In this document: piece by piece, positions 12,302 through 23,804 of the stretch | Position numbering within the stretch: position 1 is the stretch's first letter | Layout of the letters: the number at the start of each line of letters is the position of its first letter | Source: Erythroxylum novogranatense | Taxonomy: Eukaryota; Streptophyta; Magnoliopsida; Malpighiales; Erythroxylaceae | Direction: 5' to 3' | Assembly: GCA_029891385.1 (NCBI GenBank) | Contig: CM057230.1 | Span: 16,629,372 to 16,693,371, forward strand | Length of the DNA: 64,000 bases | Notes under the pieces: generated by a model | What the model saw: only the letters and a program-made list of their open reading frames with translations | Database searches by the model: none | What the model was told of the DNA's origin: nothing | Made by a program: the position numbers and the translations under genes

Positions 12302-12691
12302 TGGTTTCGCGGATTCGGCGAGGAACGAACGTTTGTTGCTTCCATATGATCGACTGCCTTCATGGTGAATTGATTGTGAAGATACCTACAAAACAAGGAA
12401 GGCTTGACGGGGTTGTGTCGATTAGCCCCTCCGACGCTTAAGTCGTTTTTGGTGAGGTGAGGTTGATAAACGAGAAAAAGCTAGGTTAATGATTGTGCGC
12501 ACTCTATTATGAGAATAATACCTTTTATATGGTTTTCAATTTAGGTTTTGGTCTTCACGTGTCTGCGTGGGAGATGTTCTTCTACTGTTGGGTCATGGAT
12601 GTGTGGGTCAGGCCCGAATTAACTGATGGATGTGAGACCGACCGATCAGCCTGTGGGATTGGGATCGGGTCCAATATAGCCGACCCAACTA
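12302..12691 (-). repeat. 3' LTR of Tat element 1
   Basis: Homologous to 21828-22214 along its length: shared blocks include CATATGATCGA, ACAAAACAAGGAAGGC, GAATAATACCTTTTATATGG and CAATATAGCCGACCCAAC. Its inner end reads AACTA where the partner has AACCA. The polypurine tract (minus strand GAGGAGTAGGGGGG) lies just inside at 12692-12709. Confidence 0.85.
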
Positions 12692-13454
12692 TAAACCCCC
12701 CTACTCCTCGAGTCTGAGCGAAAAGCAGGGTCGAAGGAGTATGTTGGACGTTGTTATTCGTCGGTTACCCCATAGCTCGTAAGCAAGACGGCTCGTAAGG
12801 TGGTCGATCGGTCAGGTATTGGCCTTGTAGCTCGGTCATGGGATAGCTCGGCGGTTCGATCGATCGGTCTTGACGGTCGTGCTCGATCGTCGTATTGTGG
12901 TCAATTGGCTGAGGACCCCCGACTGATCGGTCTCGGCCCTTACTGCGTGATAGCTTGCGCTATAGTAGGTCGGATAGCCATCATTGGCAGACGCTTGGAC
13001 TTGCTTGAAACATTTATTATTTGACGGCGTGCTCTCGACAACCGCTCGTAATCAAACGACGTCCTTGAATCAGATTGCAAGAATCGTCTCCGCACGTCCT
13101 TTCAACTACTGCTCCTTTCCGGATTTCGAACAATCCTAATTCCCGTGGCTTGGATCATGCCGCGTGTCTGAGCATAGCTCGAATTTTGTCCACGTGTCGT
13201 AGTCCGATTGGGTCACTTTCGAGTGTTCCTTCTGCCGACCCTCTATAAATACTCATAGTCGACGAGTTGTGGCGGTTTTCACCTTTTGCTTTCGTTCTCC
13301 CGCTTACACTTTGCCTTCGCTTGTTCTTTATTGTTTGCGGTTGCCAGAAATTTCCTTTCATTCCGCCGTCCGATTTCCCTGTTTCCAACCTCTGATTAGG
13401 TACGTCCTTTTTCTTCATTCCCTCTTCTTTTCCAAAAATCTTTTCTTGGTGAAC

Positions 13455-15745
13455 ATGTCGACGGGTAGTTCTGGGAGCATGGTCGGAGATACGGAGGAGA
13501 TGTCGATGAGAGAGAGAAAAGATGGTTTAGTTGTGGAGTTGCCGCCAAAGACTGCATCGTCGATGACCGTGGGGGAGTTGAACAAATGTCTATTAGGTAT
13601 AATATCCCTACGTCTTGGGGGCCCCGACTGGCCTTTAGGCATGAGCGGATCCACAGCAACCTCAGTGGATACTTCGCCGTCTCCAGTAGCTTTTTCTCAG
13701 TAGGCGGCATGAGGCTCCCGTACGCCCCGATTGTTGACGAGGTGTGCGCCATGTTCGGGTTATTGCCGAGCCAAATTCCTCCGAATAGTTGGAGGTTTAT
13801 AAACGGGTTGGCATTGCTGTGTCATCAGTTCGGCCATCCGCCTACTGTCGACATTCTGCGCCACTTCCTGAGAATGAGTCATAGTCCGAGCTCTGGGGCT
13901 GGAATCCCCTTTCTGCAATATAGAGATGCTCGGTATCGCCCGGCCAAGACACCCTCTAAAATTTCTTCCTGACGAATCAAGTATTTCTTTGTGAAGCCCC
14001 CAGGATCTTCCTCTGAGTGTCGACCATGGAGGTATCCTCTAGCCGAGCAATGAAATGATTCGTCGACCCTGTCCCTTAGCAGGGAGGAGTGGGAGGTGGT
14101 CCGTCGTATCAAGGAGCTCAGCAGATACGACTTTGCTCGGCTCATTCAGGGATACCCCGGGGGGGCATCGGCCGATTCTTTCCTCGTCGATCCCCCACCA
14201 CGAATTAGCCGGTTAAAGGAGGAAACCGCCCCATCCGGTTGACTCCTCGTGATTGTACTAATTGTTGAACTTTTGTGCATTAGTTTTTTTCTCTAACTCA
14301 ATTTATCATCGTGCAGCCATGGTGAGGATGGGAGCTCGAGCTTCTACGTCGAGGAAGCAGACCTCTCAGAAGAAGGGGAGTGAGGCGGAGACCGGTGAGG
14401 GCGCCGCTTTGTCTGCAGGGTTGGTCTCCTCGACAGTGTCAGCGGGTGTTCCCCCTGCCGGGGACCTTCCTATTGCGTCGGAGCCATTGCCGATTGTGCC
14501 AGTCGCCGTGGTACGGGCGGCTCCGGTAGAGGAGGAGGAGGAGGAGGACGCGGGTCCTCCTCTTAAGAGGAAGAGGTTGGTTCGGCTGGGTGACCTTCCA
14601 TCCCGCCCATGAGTCCAAATGAGCAGTAAAGCGAAAAAAGGCAAGGGAAGGCGAAGTCAGTGAACCCTAGGCGGTGGGAGCCTGCCATCAAGTTGGATAA
14701 GGACGTCTTGATCGGGGACCTCGAGGTGTCCCGCTACCTTGCCGAGAGGGTTACTCCCCCTGTGGACGAGCGGGTCATGGAGAAGAAAGGTAACCTGGAG
14801 TTGGGTTCTCAGCTCGTTCGTCTCGATATCTTGGGTGCGACGACGCCCTTTTGCCGAGTCAGAACGTTTGGAGACTCGACCAGAAGTCCAGGATCTCCAT
14901 GAGCAGATGAAGGGTTTGAAGGACGAGCTTTCAGGGGTAAAGGAGGGGAAAGACCTCCTCCAGGCTCAAAATGTGTCCTTGGAAGAGGAGAAAAAGTCCC
15001 AGGAGAGGGAGAAGGAAGTTGTGTTGGCTCGATTGGCCAAGGTAGAGGAGGAGAAGGAGAAGGAGAGAGAGAGGAGGGAGAAGGAGAGTGAGGAGCGGAG
15101 GGAGACTGTGAGGGCGGAGCGGGAGCTCAACAAGAAGTACCACCAAGACTGTCATTCCGCCGTGGTGGATAGAGATAGAGCCGAGAACACCTTGCGGGAG
15201 GTGCGGCGCTCTGGGCGGGAGCAGCGGGTTGAAGCGATCAAGCGATAGAAGAGGCGGTTCTTATACGAGGAGAGTTTGGAGCTCGCCTGTGAGGTAACCC
15301 TCTCGATTCTGAAGAGGAGCTACGAGCTCTATGCTCCTGAGGGGGTGGTATGCCCTTCATTCGAAGATTATGCCGAACCACTTATTCCCGCAGCTTTTGG
15401 GCTTTCTTTGGAGGAGATCACGAAGAAATTCGAGGGAGAACCGGGCGACGTTCCGAATGAAGAGCTAGATCTCAGCTCCGAAGAGGAAGAGCTCCCTTAT
15501 GAAGTGTTCCTTCGGTTGCTCCCCCGGGTCCTGCTCCTGTTCCCATTGTGTCTCTCTCCGAAGAGGAAGAGCTTCCTAGTGAAGATATTCCTCCGGTTGC
15601 TCCCCCGGGTCCCGCTCCTACGTCTTTTCCGCCCGCTTCCGAGGCTTCCCCTGGGTATTCTCCTTCTCCTTCGGCTGTTTGCAGCTCCCCTTCTCCCAAG
15701 TTGTAGAGCTCACCTGGTCGGGCTTGTGGCCAGGATCAATTTGCA
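13455..15745 (+). pseudogene. Antisense extra ORF of Tat element 1 (broken)
   Basis: This ORF runs opposite to gag-pol. It starts MSTGSSGSMVGDTEEMS at 13455, shifts frame near 13590, and continues with GGMRLPYAPIVDEVC and PPNSWRFINGLALLCHQFG (about 13705-13840). A stop follows at about 13970 in a position where element 2 has Trp. A likely intron separates ETAPS (about 14228) from the block starting MVRMGARAST (14301). Next come an acidic/basic low-complexity section (EEEEEED then LKRKR), a Glu/Arg-rich coiled coil (about 14880-15240), and an acidic C-terminus (ELDLSSEEEELP, about 15460-15500). The N-terminal block resembles the plant 'putative gypsy type transposon' (Transposase_28) family. 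Function is unknown. Confidence 0.75.
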
Positions 15746-15884
15746 ATAATAGAATTCTTTTTTGAAGTTACTTTCCGTGTTTTCGCTCTGTTTTCGATCA
15801 TAGTGTAGTTTGGTAAAGTCGCTCATGGCCGACCGGCTTCGAGGTCGACCTATAATTGAGGCCGAGCTACGGTCCCGACGATTC

Positions 15885-16312
15885 TGCCTTGGTGACCGAT
15901 CGACCTTAGTCGATCCGTGTCGAAGGCGAGCGAAGGGTCCCAAGGATCTCGTCTTGGCGACCTAACCGACCGTAGTCGATCTATGGGAGTACCGAGCAAT
16001 GGCGATGGCGAGGGTCCCAAGGATCTTGTCTTGGCGACCCGACCGACCGTGGTCGATCTATGGAGGTACCGAGCAATGGCGATGGCGAGGGTCCCAAGGA
16101 TCTTGTCTTGGCGACCCGACCGACCGTGTCGATCTATAGAGAATGCCGAACAATGGCGATGGCGAGGGTCCCAAAGATCTTGTCTTGGCGACCCGACCGA
16201 CCGTGGTCGATCTATGGAGAATGCCGAACAATGGCGATGGCGAGGGTCCCAAGGATCTTGTCTTGGTGACCCGACCGACCGTGTCGATCTATGGAGAATG
16301 CCGAACAATGGG
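15885..16312. repeat. 77-78 bp tandem repeat array in Tat element 1
   Basis: The landmark GGATCTTGTCTTGGCG recurs at about 15944, 16021, 16098, 16175 and 16253, a period of 77-78 bp over about five units. Each unit includes GTCGATCTATG and GGGTCCCAAGGATC. The array lies between the end of pol and the antisense ORF. Long ORFs on both strands here are by-products of the repeat. Confidence 0.9.
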
Positions 16313-16497
16313 TACCTGGATTTTCTATTCTTTGCCATACATGATTGAATTCTTTATTGCCAAGAAATCTGAAAATCCCTTTATTGATGATAATGAGGGC
16401 GTGGGCCGTTAAAAAACCTGTCTGGCAGGGACAGGAAAAAGGTACTCATATGTATACAAAAATGATAATAAAGAAAGATTAACTAAAATAAAACTTA

Positions 16498-19400
16498 TCT
16501 ATTGGTAGAACGCCTTCAAGTTCTGTGAGTTCCAAGGCCTTGGTAGAAACTTTCCTTTCTCATCGCTGAGGATGTAAGAACCATGCCCGACTTGCTTAAT
16601 CACTAGATAGGGTCATTCCCACGTCTGTCCGAGCTTTCCGGGATGCTTTCTAGCCGCCTCGGCTTTTCGTAGGACGTAACCACCTACCTTTATATCGCTC
16701 GGCTTGACCCTTCTGTTGTAGAACTTGGTCGCCTTTTGCCTGATGGCTTATGAGCGAGCAGCTGCCCTTTCTCTATCCTCGCTAAGGAGAACGAGCTCTG
16801 CTCTGCGGGCTTCATCATTTCGCTCTTCTTCATAGCCCGACACCCTTTGATCAGGCAATGCCTCTCATCGAACTAGGGCTTCGCTTGAAGGTCATCTGAA
16901 CGGTGTTTCCCGTGGCTCCGTTTGGTGTGGTTCTATATGCCCACAATACTTGTGATACTTCTTCCACCTGTGTCTTTCGGCCCGACGCTTCTTGAGGCGT
17001 TCATTATCTTTTATTGGTGTTCTCTGCGAGACCGTTACTTTTGGGATGGGCTATCAAGTCAACCGTAGCTTGATCTTTAGTCGGTCGCAGAAATCTCTAA
17101 ACTTGTCGTTGTCGAATCGCCACCATTATCTGTAACCAACACCATAGGCATCCCGAAGCGACATAGTATATTCTTCTTTATGAAACTTTCCACCTTCCCC
17201 TCGATGATTGTAGCGACAGACTCCGCTTCTACCCACTTAGTGAAATATTCCACTGCCACTATCAGGAATTTCTTTTGTCCGGGACCGAAAGGGAAGGGCC
17301 CTAGTATATCCATTCCCCATTGAGTGAAAGGGATAGGATGGCTCACGATTTGCATCCGCTCAGTCGGCTAGTGAGACAGGCTGCTGTTTCTCTGACAGGT
17401 CTCACATCGGTCGACCTTTTCCTGACAGTCTCTTCTCATTGTCGGCCAGTAGTACCCCTGTCTGATCAATCGGTGAGCCAACATTCTGCCCCCTATGTGA
17501 TTTCCGCACATCCCTTCATGGACTTCGCCATTGCACGCTTCGGCTTCTTCTTCATTCAAGCATCGAAGCGCAACGGTCAACAGAAGACCGCTTATATAGA
17601 GTACCGCTGACGATCGTGTATTCGATCGCCTTATCCTTAACTTCTTGGCCTCTGACGCGTCTTCCGGTTGCTTCATTCTAAAAGGTACTGCGCGATCGGT
17701 TCTGTCCAACTCGACCGACCGATACTCACGTTGAGAACTTCCTCGACTTTCTGAATGCTAGCCGATCAAGTCGTTTGATCAGTAACATTGTTTATGGCAT
17801 CACGGTGGAAGCCATTTTCGAGCGCATCCGCTTTAGCATTTTGAGCTCGTTCTATTCTCGCTGATTGAGTCTCGTTCAAATTGCTCAATTCTCGCTTTAC
17901 TAGCTCCAGATACTTGATCATGTTGTTCCCTGGCCTCATATCGCCGGTGACTTGGCCGACCACCACTTGGTCGTCAGTTGTATATCTTGGTGCTTCACCT
18001 TCATCTCCTGGCTAGTTGAGGCGGTTATCGAGCCTCGATTCGCCTCGTTATTGAGGCCTTGAATTCTAGCCAAGGATGTATTCCACCTTTTCTTCCATAT
18101 CTTGGGCTAACCAAGACTACTCGCCTCCGCATCCTCGACATTGGATGACCCATCGACAAACAAGCTCCAAAGCGGGGAATCGTCGTCTTCGAGCTCGGTT
18201 GGCTCATCTCGCAATGAAGTCTCGCCAACACTGCGCTTTAATGGTCGTGCGGGGCTTGTATTGTATGTCGAACTCTCTCGATTCTACCGCCCACTTTATC
18301 GATCGACCAAGTTTGGGCTTTTGAAGGCACCGCCGAGGGTTGATCACCCATACCTCAATGGTATGACTTTGGAAGTAAGGCCTCGACTTCGATCGCCATT
18401 ATCAAAGAGAGGGCTAGCTTCTCTATGGGCGATATCGCGTTTTGGGTCAACACTTTGTTGACATAGTAGATGGGATGTCTTGGCTTCCTTCCGATCGGAT
18501 AAGTATCTGCATGATCGACCCTCCGTAATCGCCAAGTATAAATCAGGTTCTCCCCTCTACGGGCTTTGCAGAATAGGCGGCTAGACAAATATTGTTTTAA
18601 ATGTTGGAAAGCTTTCGCACTCATCCGCCATTGAAACCGGGTCACGTTCGCTTTCCTCGGGACTTTGAAAATGAGAGGCACTTGTCTCCTAGTCCGGAAA
18701 TGAACACCGCCGGTAAACTATCCGACCGGTCAATATCTGAACATCTTTCAAGCATCATGCGAAGGCATCCGTATGATGGCCTCAATCTTCTCTGGATTAG
18801 CTTCGATTCCCGCCGAAAGTGATCATAAACCCTGTGAATTTTTGGATGCCACCCCAAACACGCATTTTTTGGGTTTAGCTTCATCCGAATTTATTCAGGG
18901 TCTGGAAGACTTCCTTGAGATCTTGTACATGCTCCGCAGACGTCTTACTTTTGACCACCATATCATCCATATAAGCTTCTACAGTCCGGCCAATCTGTTT
19001 TTTAAAGACTTCTGTGACGAGCCGTTGATAGGTCGCCTCGGCATTTTTCAGACCGAAAGGCATTACTTGGTAGCAATATGTGCCTTGGTCGGTTATGAAG
19101 GCGGTCTTTTCTTCGTCTTCCAGGCTCATTTGAATCTGATGATAGCCCGAGAAAGCATCCAGGAAGCTGAGCAGCTCATGCCCTGAGGTGGAGTCTACTA
19201 ATTGGTCGTTCTTAGGCAATGGGAAGCTATCCTTTGGACACGCTTTGTTCAGGTCGGTGAAATCTATGCACATTCTCCACTTCCCGTTCTTCTTTTTTAC
19301 TAAAACGACATTGGCGAGCCATTCAGGATATTTGACCTCTCGGATGAACCCGACCTCCAAAGAACTTTGCTACTTCCTTCTCGATCACTCCCCGTCGCTC

Positions 19401-21345
19401 CTTCTTTGTGCCATCGCTTCTTTTATCTCGATCGGCTTATAGTCATGCGAATACCGAGAGTGAGATGCGACCGATCGAGAAATTCCGCATGTCGCTCGGT
19501 ACCAAGCGAAAACGACCTATTTTCCACCAAACAATCGTGATTTTTTAACCAGTCCCTCGGCAGTTTCGGAACCTAGGTTTGTGAACTTAGAAGGTTGGCT
19601 TCCGTCAAGACGACCCCTGCGTTTCTTCCACCGGGTTCATCCCGTCTGCCCTTCGCTTCTCACATCAGAGAGCTCACAAGACTACCGCCCCATCTAATGT
19701 TTTAGTCTCGCTAAGTAACATTCCTGGCGATTCTCTGCGACCTCGACAATACCGACTCCGCGGGTGTCGGGAACTTCATAACTTGGTAGTAGGTGGAGAC
19801 GATCGACCGAGGGCATTTTGAGTTGCCCGCCGATTATTGCATTAGACGCCCTTGAAACTTTACGACCAGAACTCAACGTCCCTTTCTATCGACACGGTTT
19901 CGTCGAACTTCACTTTCAAGTTCACCCGGCGAACGGTAGGCCGACGCCTTGGTTACCCTTTGATGGGGCCGTCTGTGGGTAGTAGTCGATCTTGGTATCT
20001 TCATCCATTTCAAGGTCTCATAATACAAGTCGATCGAGTGCCGTGTCAATCATCACCCGCTTCACCTCGTGATCCGTCCATGTTCAGTTTACCACGAGGC
20101 GTCGTCATGAGGGCAACTTACTCCATCGAGGTCGGACTCGTCAAATGATATCATCCCGCCGCTCTCCTCGACTTTTTGATGTATGAGTCTTTGTCGAATT
20201 GTTTGGCATATCTTTTCTCCTTTGTTGGTGGATCCCTACCGCATTTCCACCGAATATCATATTAATGACCCCAATCGGTTGGTCGCCTTGTTGCACGATA
20301 TTTTCGTCATTTCTTTCCCTCGACCGCCTCTCTCTTCTCGTCGATTATCCGAATTCGTGATTCGCCTCCCTTCGTCATTTCATCATTTCTACCTGGCGAT
20401 TGCCTATTTTTCGCCGACCTATCTGCGCCGATTATCCCGATCGACATTCTCGCTGTCTTTACAAATCGGCCTAACCTTCCCCTTTGTATGAGGAATTCGA
20501 TTTCTTTTTTCAACTTCCAGCAATCTTCCGTGTCATGACCGACCTCTTTGTGGAAACGATAATACAAATTAGGGTTCCTGTCCCTGTAGGGGTCTTCATT
20601 TTTTGGGTTCTCTTGATAGTTTCCCATCCTCTCATTCTTGTCAACACCTCTTCATATCGCCTGTTTAGTGGGGTGAACTCCTGTCGATATCCCCGCTTCG
20701 ATTCGATCGGTCTTCTCGATTCGGTGGCCTTTTGCCAGGCGAATTGCATACTGTCATTCGGCGAGCGATTATCCATTCGATGCCTCGTATTTTCAAAGAC
20801 TTCTTCGTTGAATATACCTATCCGTCCCTTCTTATTTCTGAACGGACGGAATGATCGAGGCTAGTGACTTCTTAAACTCCTCGTCCTCGTATTGGTCATG
20901 AGAGCGCCAAGATGGACAAGCGGTGAGGTCGGGCACCTCGACCGCCGTTATCGAACCGAGTGATGAACTCCGCAAACTCTCGTTTCTTCCTTGGGTAAGT
21001 TGCATCACCTCCAGAGCCGTCTTTCATACCGCATTACTAGTATGTGAATCGTTCAGAATAACAACCGAAATCTTCAAGCATGTGATCTGATCGGGGCAAG
21101 TTGTTGAACCATCGCCGAGCTCCCTCTTGGAAGGCCGTGCAGAAAGCCTTACATTGGATAGCGTCCGGAACACAATGTAGATTCATCATGGACTGGAAGT
21201 GCTGCAGATAATCTAGGGGGTCGGTCTTTCCAGTGTATTTCTCGGGGGTCGATATTTTTGTGCGAGGTGCCGGAGGTCGCCCAAATTTTCAGGGTGAAGG
21301 GAGAGTCAGATCGCGCCATTGGGTGATCCGGACGAAAACTCATAG
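16498..21345 (-). pseudogene. Gag-pol of Tat element 1 (degenerate)
   Basis: Minus-strand coding in broken frames. Gag ends with a Cys/His motif region (YRFHKEVGHDTEDCWKLKKE, about 20490-20550). Degraded protease is about 19690-20110. Reverse transcriptase is the best preserved part (19360-18881): VLVKKKNGKWRMCIDFTDLN, LSFLDAFSGYHQI and the catalytic YMDD. RNase H remnants occupy about 18350-17770. The integrase zinc region (RRDCQEKVDRCETCQ, about 17400-17450) and core (TQWGMDILGPFPFGPG and VTDNGG, about 17100-17315) follow. The integrase C-terminus ends PWNSQNLKAFYQ at about 16500. Stops and frameshifts are scattered throughout. Confidence 0.85.
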
Positions 21346-21808
21346 CTGCGTTAATCCGATCATTCGTGATTTTTTCTAGGGCTTCAGATGGGCGATGATC
21401 GGTTGTTAAGCTGATTTGTCGGGGCGGTCGGGTCAGCAGACGGAGGTCATTGTCTTGGTTGAGGCCGCAGGATCTCGTGAATCACCGTTCAATTGCCTCC
21501 TCTATCTGCTTCCGGATCGGTGGTGTCATGGATGGAGGAGGATCTGCGCCTAACCGGTCTTTGGAGATTCGGCGCAGATTGAGTGCAACGTTATCCCCTG
21601 CGCCACGCCTTCTCTTCTTTTCTAAGGTTTGAAATCGCAGTTGATCGTTAGGATTAGAGGATTCCGTGCGGGAGACATGTAGCAGCGACAGAGTCGCAGA
21701 AGTCGCGAGCTTATACGTCAGATCGCCAGAGCCGCTGACAGCAGCCTATATCGAGATTCATCGCCACTACCGACCGATTTGTGTGTTTGGAAGTGGTGCG
21801 GAAGTCGG

Positions 21809-21825
21809 GCCCCACGGTGGCGCTT
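21809..21825 (-). promoter_or_regulatory. Primer-binding site of Tat element 1
   Basis: On the minus strand, two bases after the 5' LTR end (GAGAACCA), the sequence reads TAAGCGCCACCGTGGGG. It is a mutated form of TGGCGCCACCGTGGGG found at the same place in element 2. Confidence 0.65.
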
Positions 21826-21827
21826 AT

Positions 21828-22214
21828 TTGGTTCTCGCCAGATTCGCAGACGGAACATCGCCACAAGGCTCCATATGATCGATCGCCTTCGTGGTGAATT
21901 CGGTGTGAAGATACTCGCAAAACAAGGAAGGCTGACGGGGTTATGTCCGATTAGCCCTCCGACGCTTAAGTCGATTTTGGTGAGGTGAGGTTGATAAACG
22001 CAGAAAAAACTAGGTTAATGATTGTGCGACTTATTATGAGAATAATACCTTTTATATGGTTTTCAACCAGTTTTAGTCTTCACGATTCGCATTTGGAGAT
22101 GTTCTTCATCTGTTGGTAATTGATCATGTGGGTCGGTAGAATTAATCGATGGATGTGAGACCGATCGATCGACCTGTGGGATTGGGCTCGGGTCCAATAT
22201 AGCCGACCCAACCA
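21828..22214 (-). repeat. 5' LTR of Tat element 1
   Basis: 387 bp; on the minus strand it starts TGGTTGGGTCGGC and ends GAGAACCA. It pairs with 12302-12691 and is bordered outside by the GAATG duplication at 22215-22219. Confidence 0.85.
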
Positions 22215-22289
22215 GAATGAAAATATTACCTTTGTCTCATTTCATATCTATACATTTTTTTCCATTACCTCCAAACAAGCACCCCCTTA

Positions 22290-23382
22290 AATCTTGATTC
22301 AAATTTTTATTAGAAAATTATATATTTTGAGGATATTTTTAGTTTTATTATATTTATTAATAATTATTAATTTAATTTGATCACAAAATTTAAATAATTA
22401 TTAAATTAATCAAAATTTATTAATAATTAATTTAATTAAATAAATATAATATTAAATTAAATTAAATTATTCATAATTTTGTTAATAATTAGTATATTAA
22501 ATAATATATAGTTAGTTAACAGTAAATTAGGTTATGAAAAAAAAAAGAAACAGAAAACAAAATTATTTTTTGTGATTTTTACAAATTTTATGAGACATCA
22601 CAATTCAATTTCTGAAAACCTGTTTTAGTTTCATTCTCCGACTGTCGAAGTTGAGGTTCAGATATTTTACACCGTAAGATTCTTCTTCACAAATCAGAAT
22701 AAGGACGTGAGTGAAAGAAACAGGCACTGCCTCATTCTTATCAGGAACACCTCCACACGAAACATTCGAAACCATACACATGTACGGGTCTAGAGTTCAG
22801 AAAACTGCAGACCATGTCTTTCAAAATCCTACGTAAAAGACTACATCTATATCTACATTTATTTATACATAGCAGCTCCTCCATAAGTTAGGGATGTATT
22901 GAATTAGCTTTAGCTCGTTGAAATGGACGGATATATATGTACGTAGGGTTGTACAAAGAGCAGATAAAACAAAGGAATGTCCAACAAAATAGGATGCATT
23001 ATTGTGTTCTCTTTAGAGAATTGACAGTGTTTCAATGTCTTAGATTTGTCTCAAACCAATGCCAGGGACAGGGAGGACTGTCAAATATCGCTGGTTACAG
23101 GGCACATTCGACCCAATACCATCAATTCCTTTTCTTCTCCATTTCTTCTGATCTCGATGTGTGGTCCTAATAAGGATAAGCACTGTTGACTAAAGAAAGC
23201 TCGTTTTCTTCTTCTTATCAATATTGCCTACTTCACACACAACAAAAGTAGCATTTCGATTAAACGAAACAAAATATTACTTTATGGATTTGGTAAGAGG
23301 GTAGATTAGTTTGAGTATGGATGACTTAAAGACACCTTCTCATAGTTAGCAACTTAACACTTTCCTGAGACATCTCATAGAT

Positions 23383-23423
<41 letters not shown>

Positions 23424-23804
23424 GTATACCTAATAATTTATAAATTATATCTTTCAATTAAATCCAGACAAAATTAGATAGTAATAAACTCTTGACTTGA
23501 AAATCAGTCATTCTTCATAATCATCTTATAACTTTTGAATCAATTTTTGGGTATATAAATCATATTTTTAAACAATTTTTTTTATTTAAATTAAAACATC
23601 CATGTATATTCTTTTAGTTTGTTTGTGTGTATGTGCGTGTGTACTATTTTTTTCTCTTAATTTCCATCGCATTCTTCGTCCTTTGGTAATCTGATTTGGG
23701 ATATGATCTCTCGGCCTGTTTCCAGGATGGCTGGTCATGGAACTAATTGAAGGCTTTGCTTTCGTTATAAACACCATCTGATTGACCATTCCACTCGTTC
23801 TTTT
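22290..23804. other. Intergenic and presumed promoter of the CEPR2-like gene
   Basis: The part up to about 22560 is extremely AT-rich with TTAAT runs and nothing recognisable. From 22580 to 23380 base composition is normal but no conserved coding block was found. A TA dinucleotide microsatellite lies at 23386-23419. The last few hundred bases are likely the promoter and 5' UTR of the receptor kinase. Confidence 0.5.
23386..23419. repeat. (TA)n microsatellite
   Basis: About 16-17 uninterrupted TA units, roughly 390 bp upstream of the receptor kinase start. Likely length-variable. Confidence 0.95.

Larger units (their letters stand above)
12302..22214 (-). mobile_element. Tat-lineage Ty3/gypsy retrotransposon, element 1 (9.9 kb, degenerate)
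   Basis: The element is flanked by the 5-bp direct repeat GAATG (12297-12301 and 22215-22219) and has ends TGGTT...AACCA. Minus-strand order is 5' LTR, primer-binding region, gag, protease, reverse transcriptase, RNase H, integrase, then a GC-rich tandem repeat array, then an extra ORF in the opposite (plus) orientation, a polypurine tract and the 3' LTR. An additional ORF between pol and the 3' LTR, often antisense, is a known hallmark of the Tat lineage. All ORFs carry stops or frameshifts and the two LTRs have diverged with several indels, so this is an old insertion. Confidence 0.9.
12162..22286. mobile_element. MITE (Tourist-like) split by the Tat element
   Basis: The left piece 12162-12301 begins GGAAGCGCTTTGGTT and the right piece 22220-22286 ends AACAAGCACCCCC, an imperfect inverted repeat. 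TTA lies directly outside both ends, the 3-bp duplication typical of PIF/Harbinger MITEs. Both pieces contain the AATGA/TCATT and GGTAAT motifs seen in the similar element at 47966-50039. The Tat retrotransposon at 12302-22214 lies between them with its own 5-bp duplication, so the MITE was there first. TIR identity is moderate. Confidence 0.45.

Noticed and set aside
15850..16412. Long overlapping ORFs on both strands
   Set aside because: They are produced by the 77-bp tandem repeat, which leaves several frames open; no protein family is recognisable.
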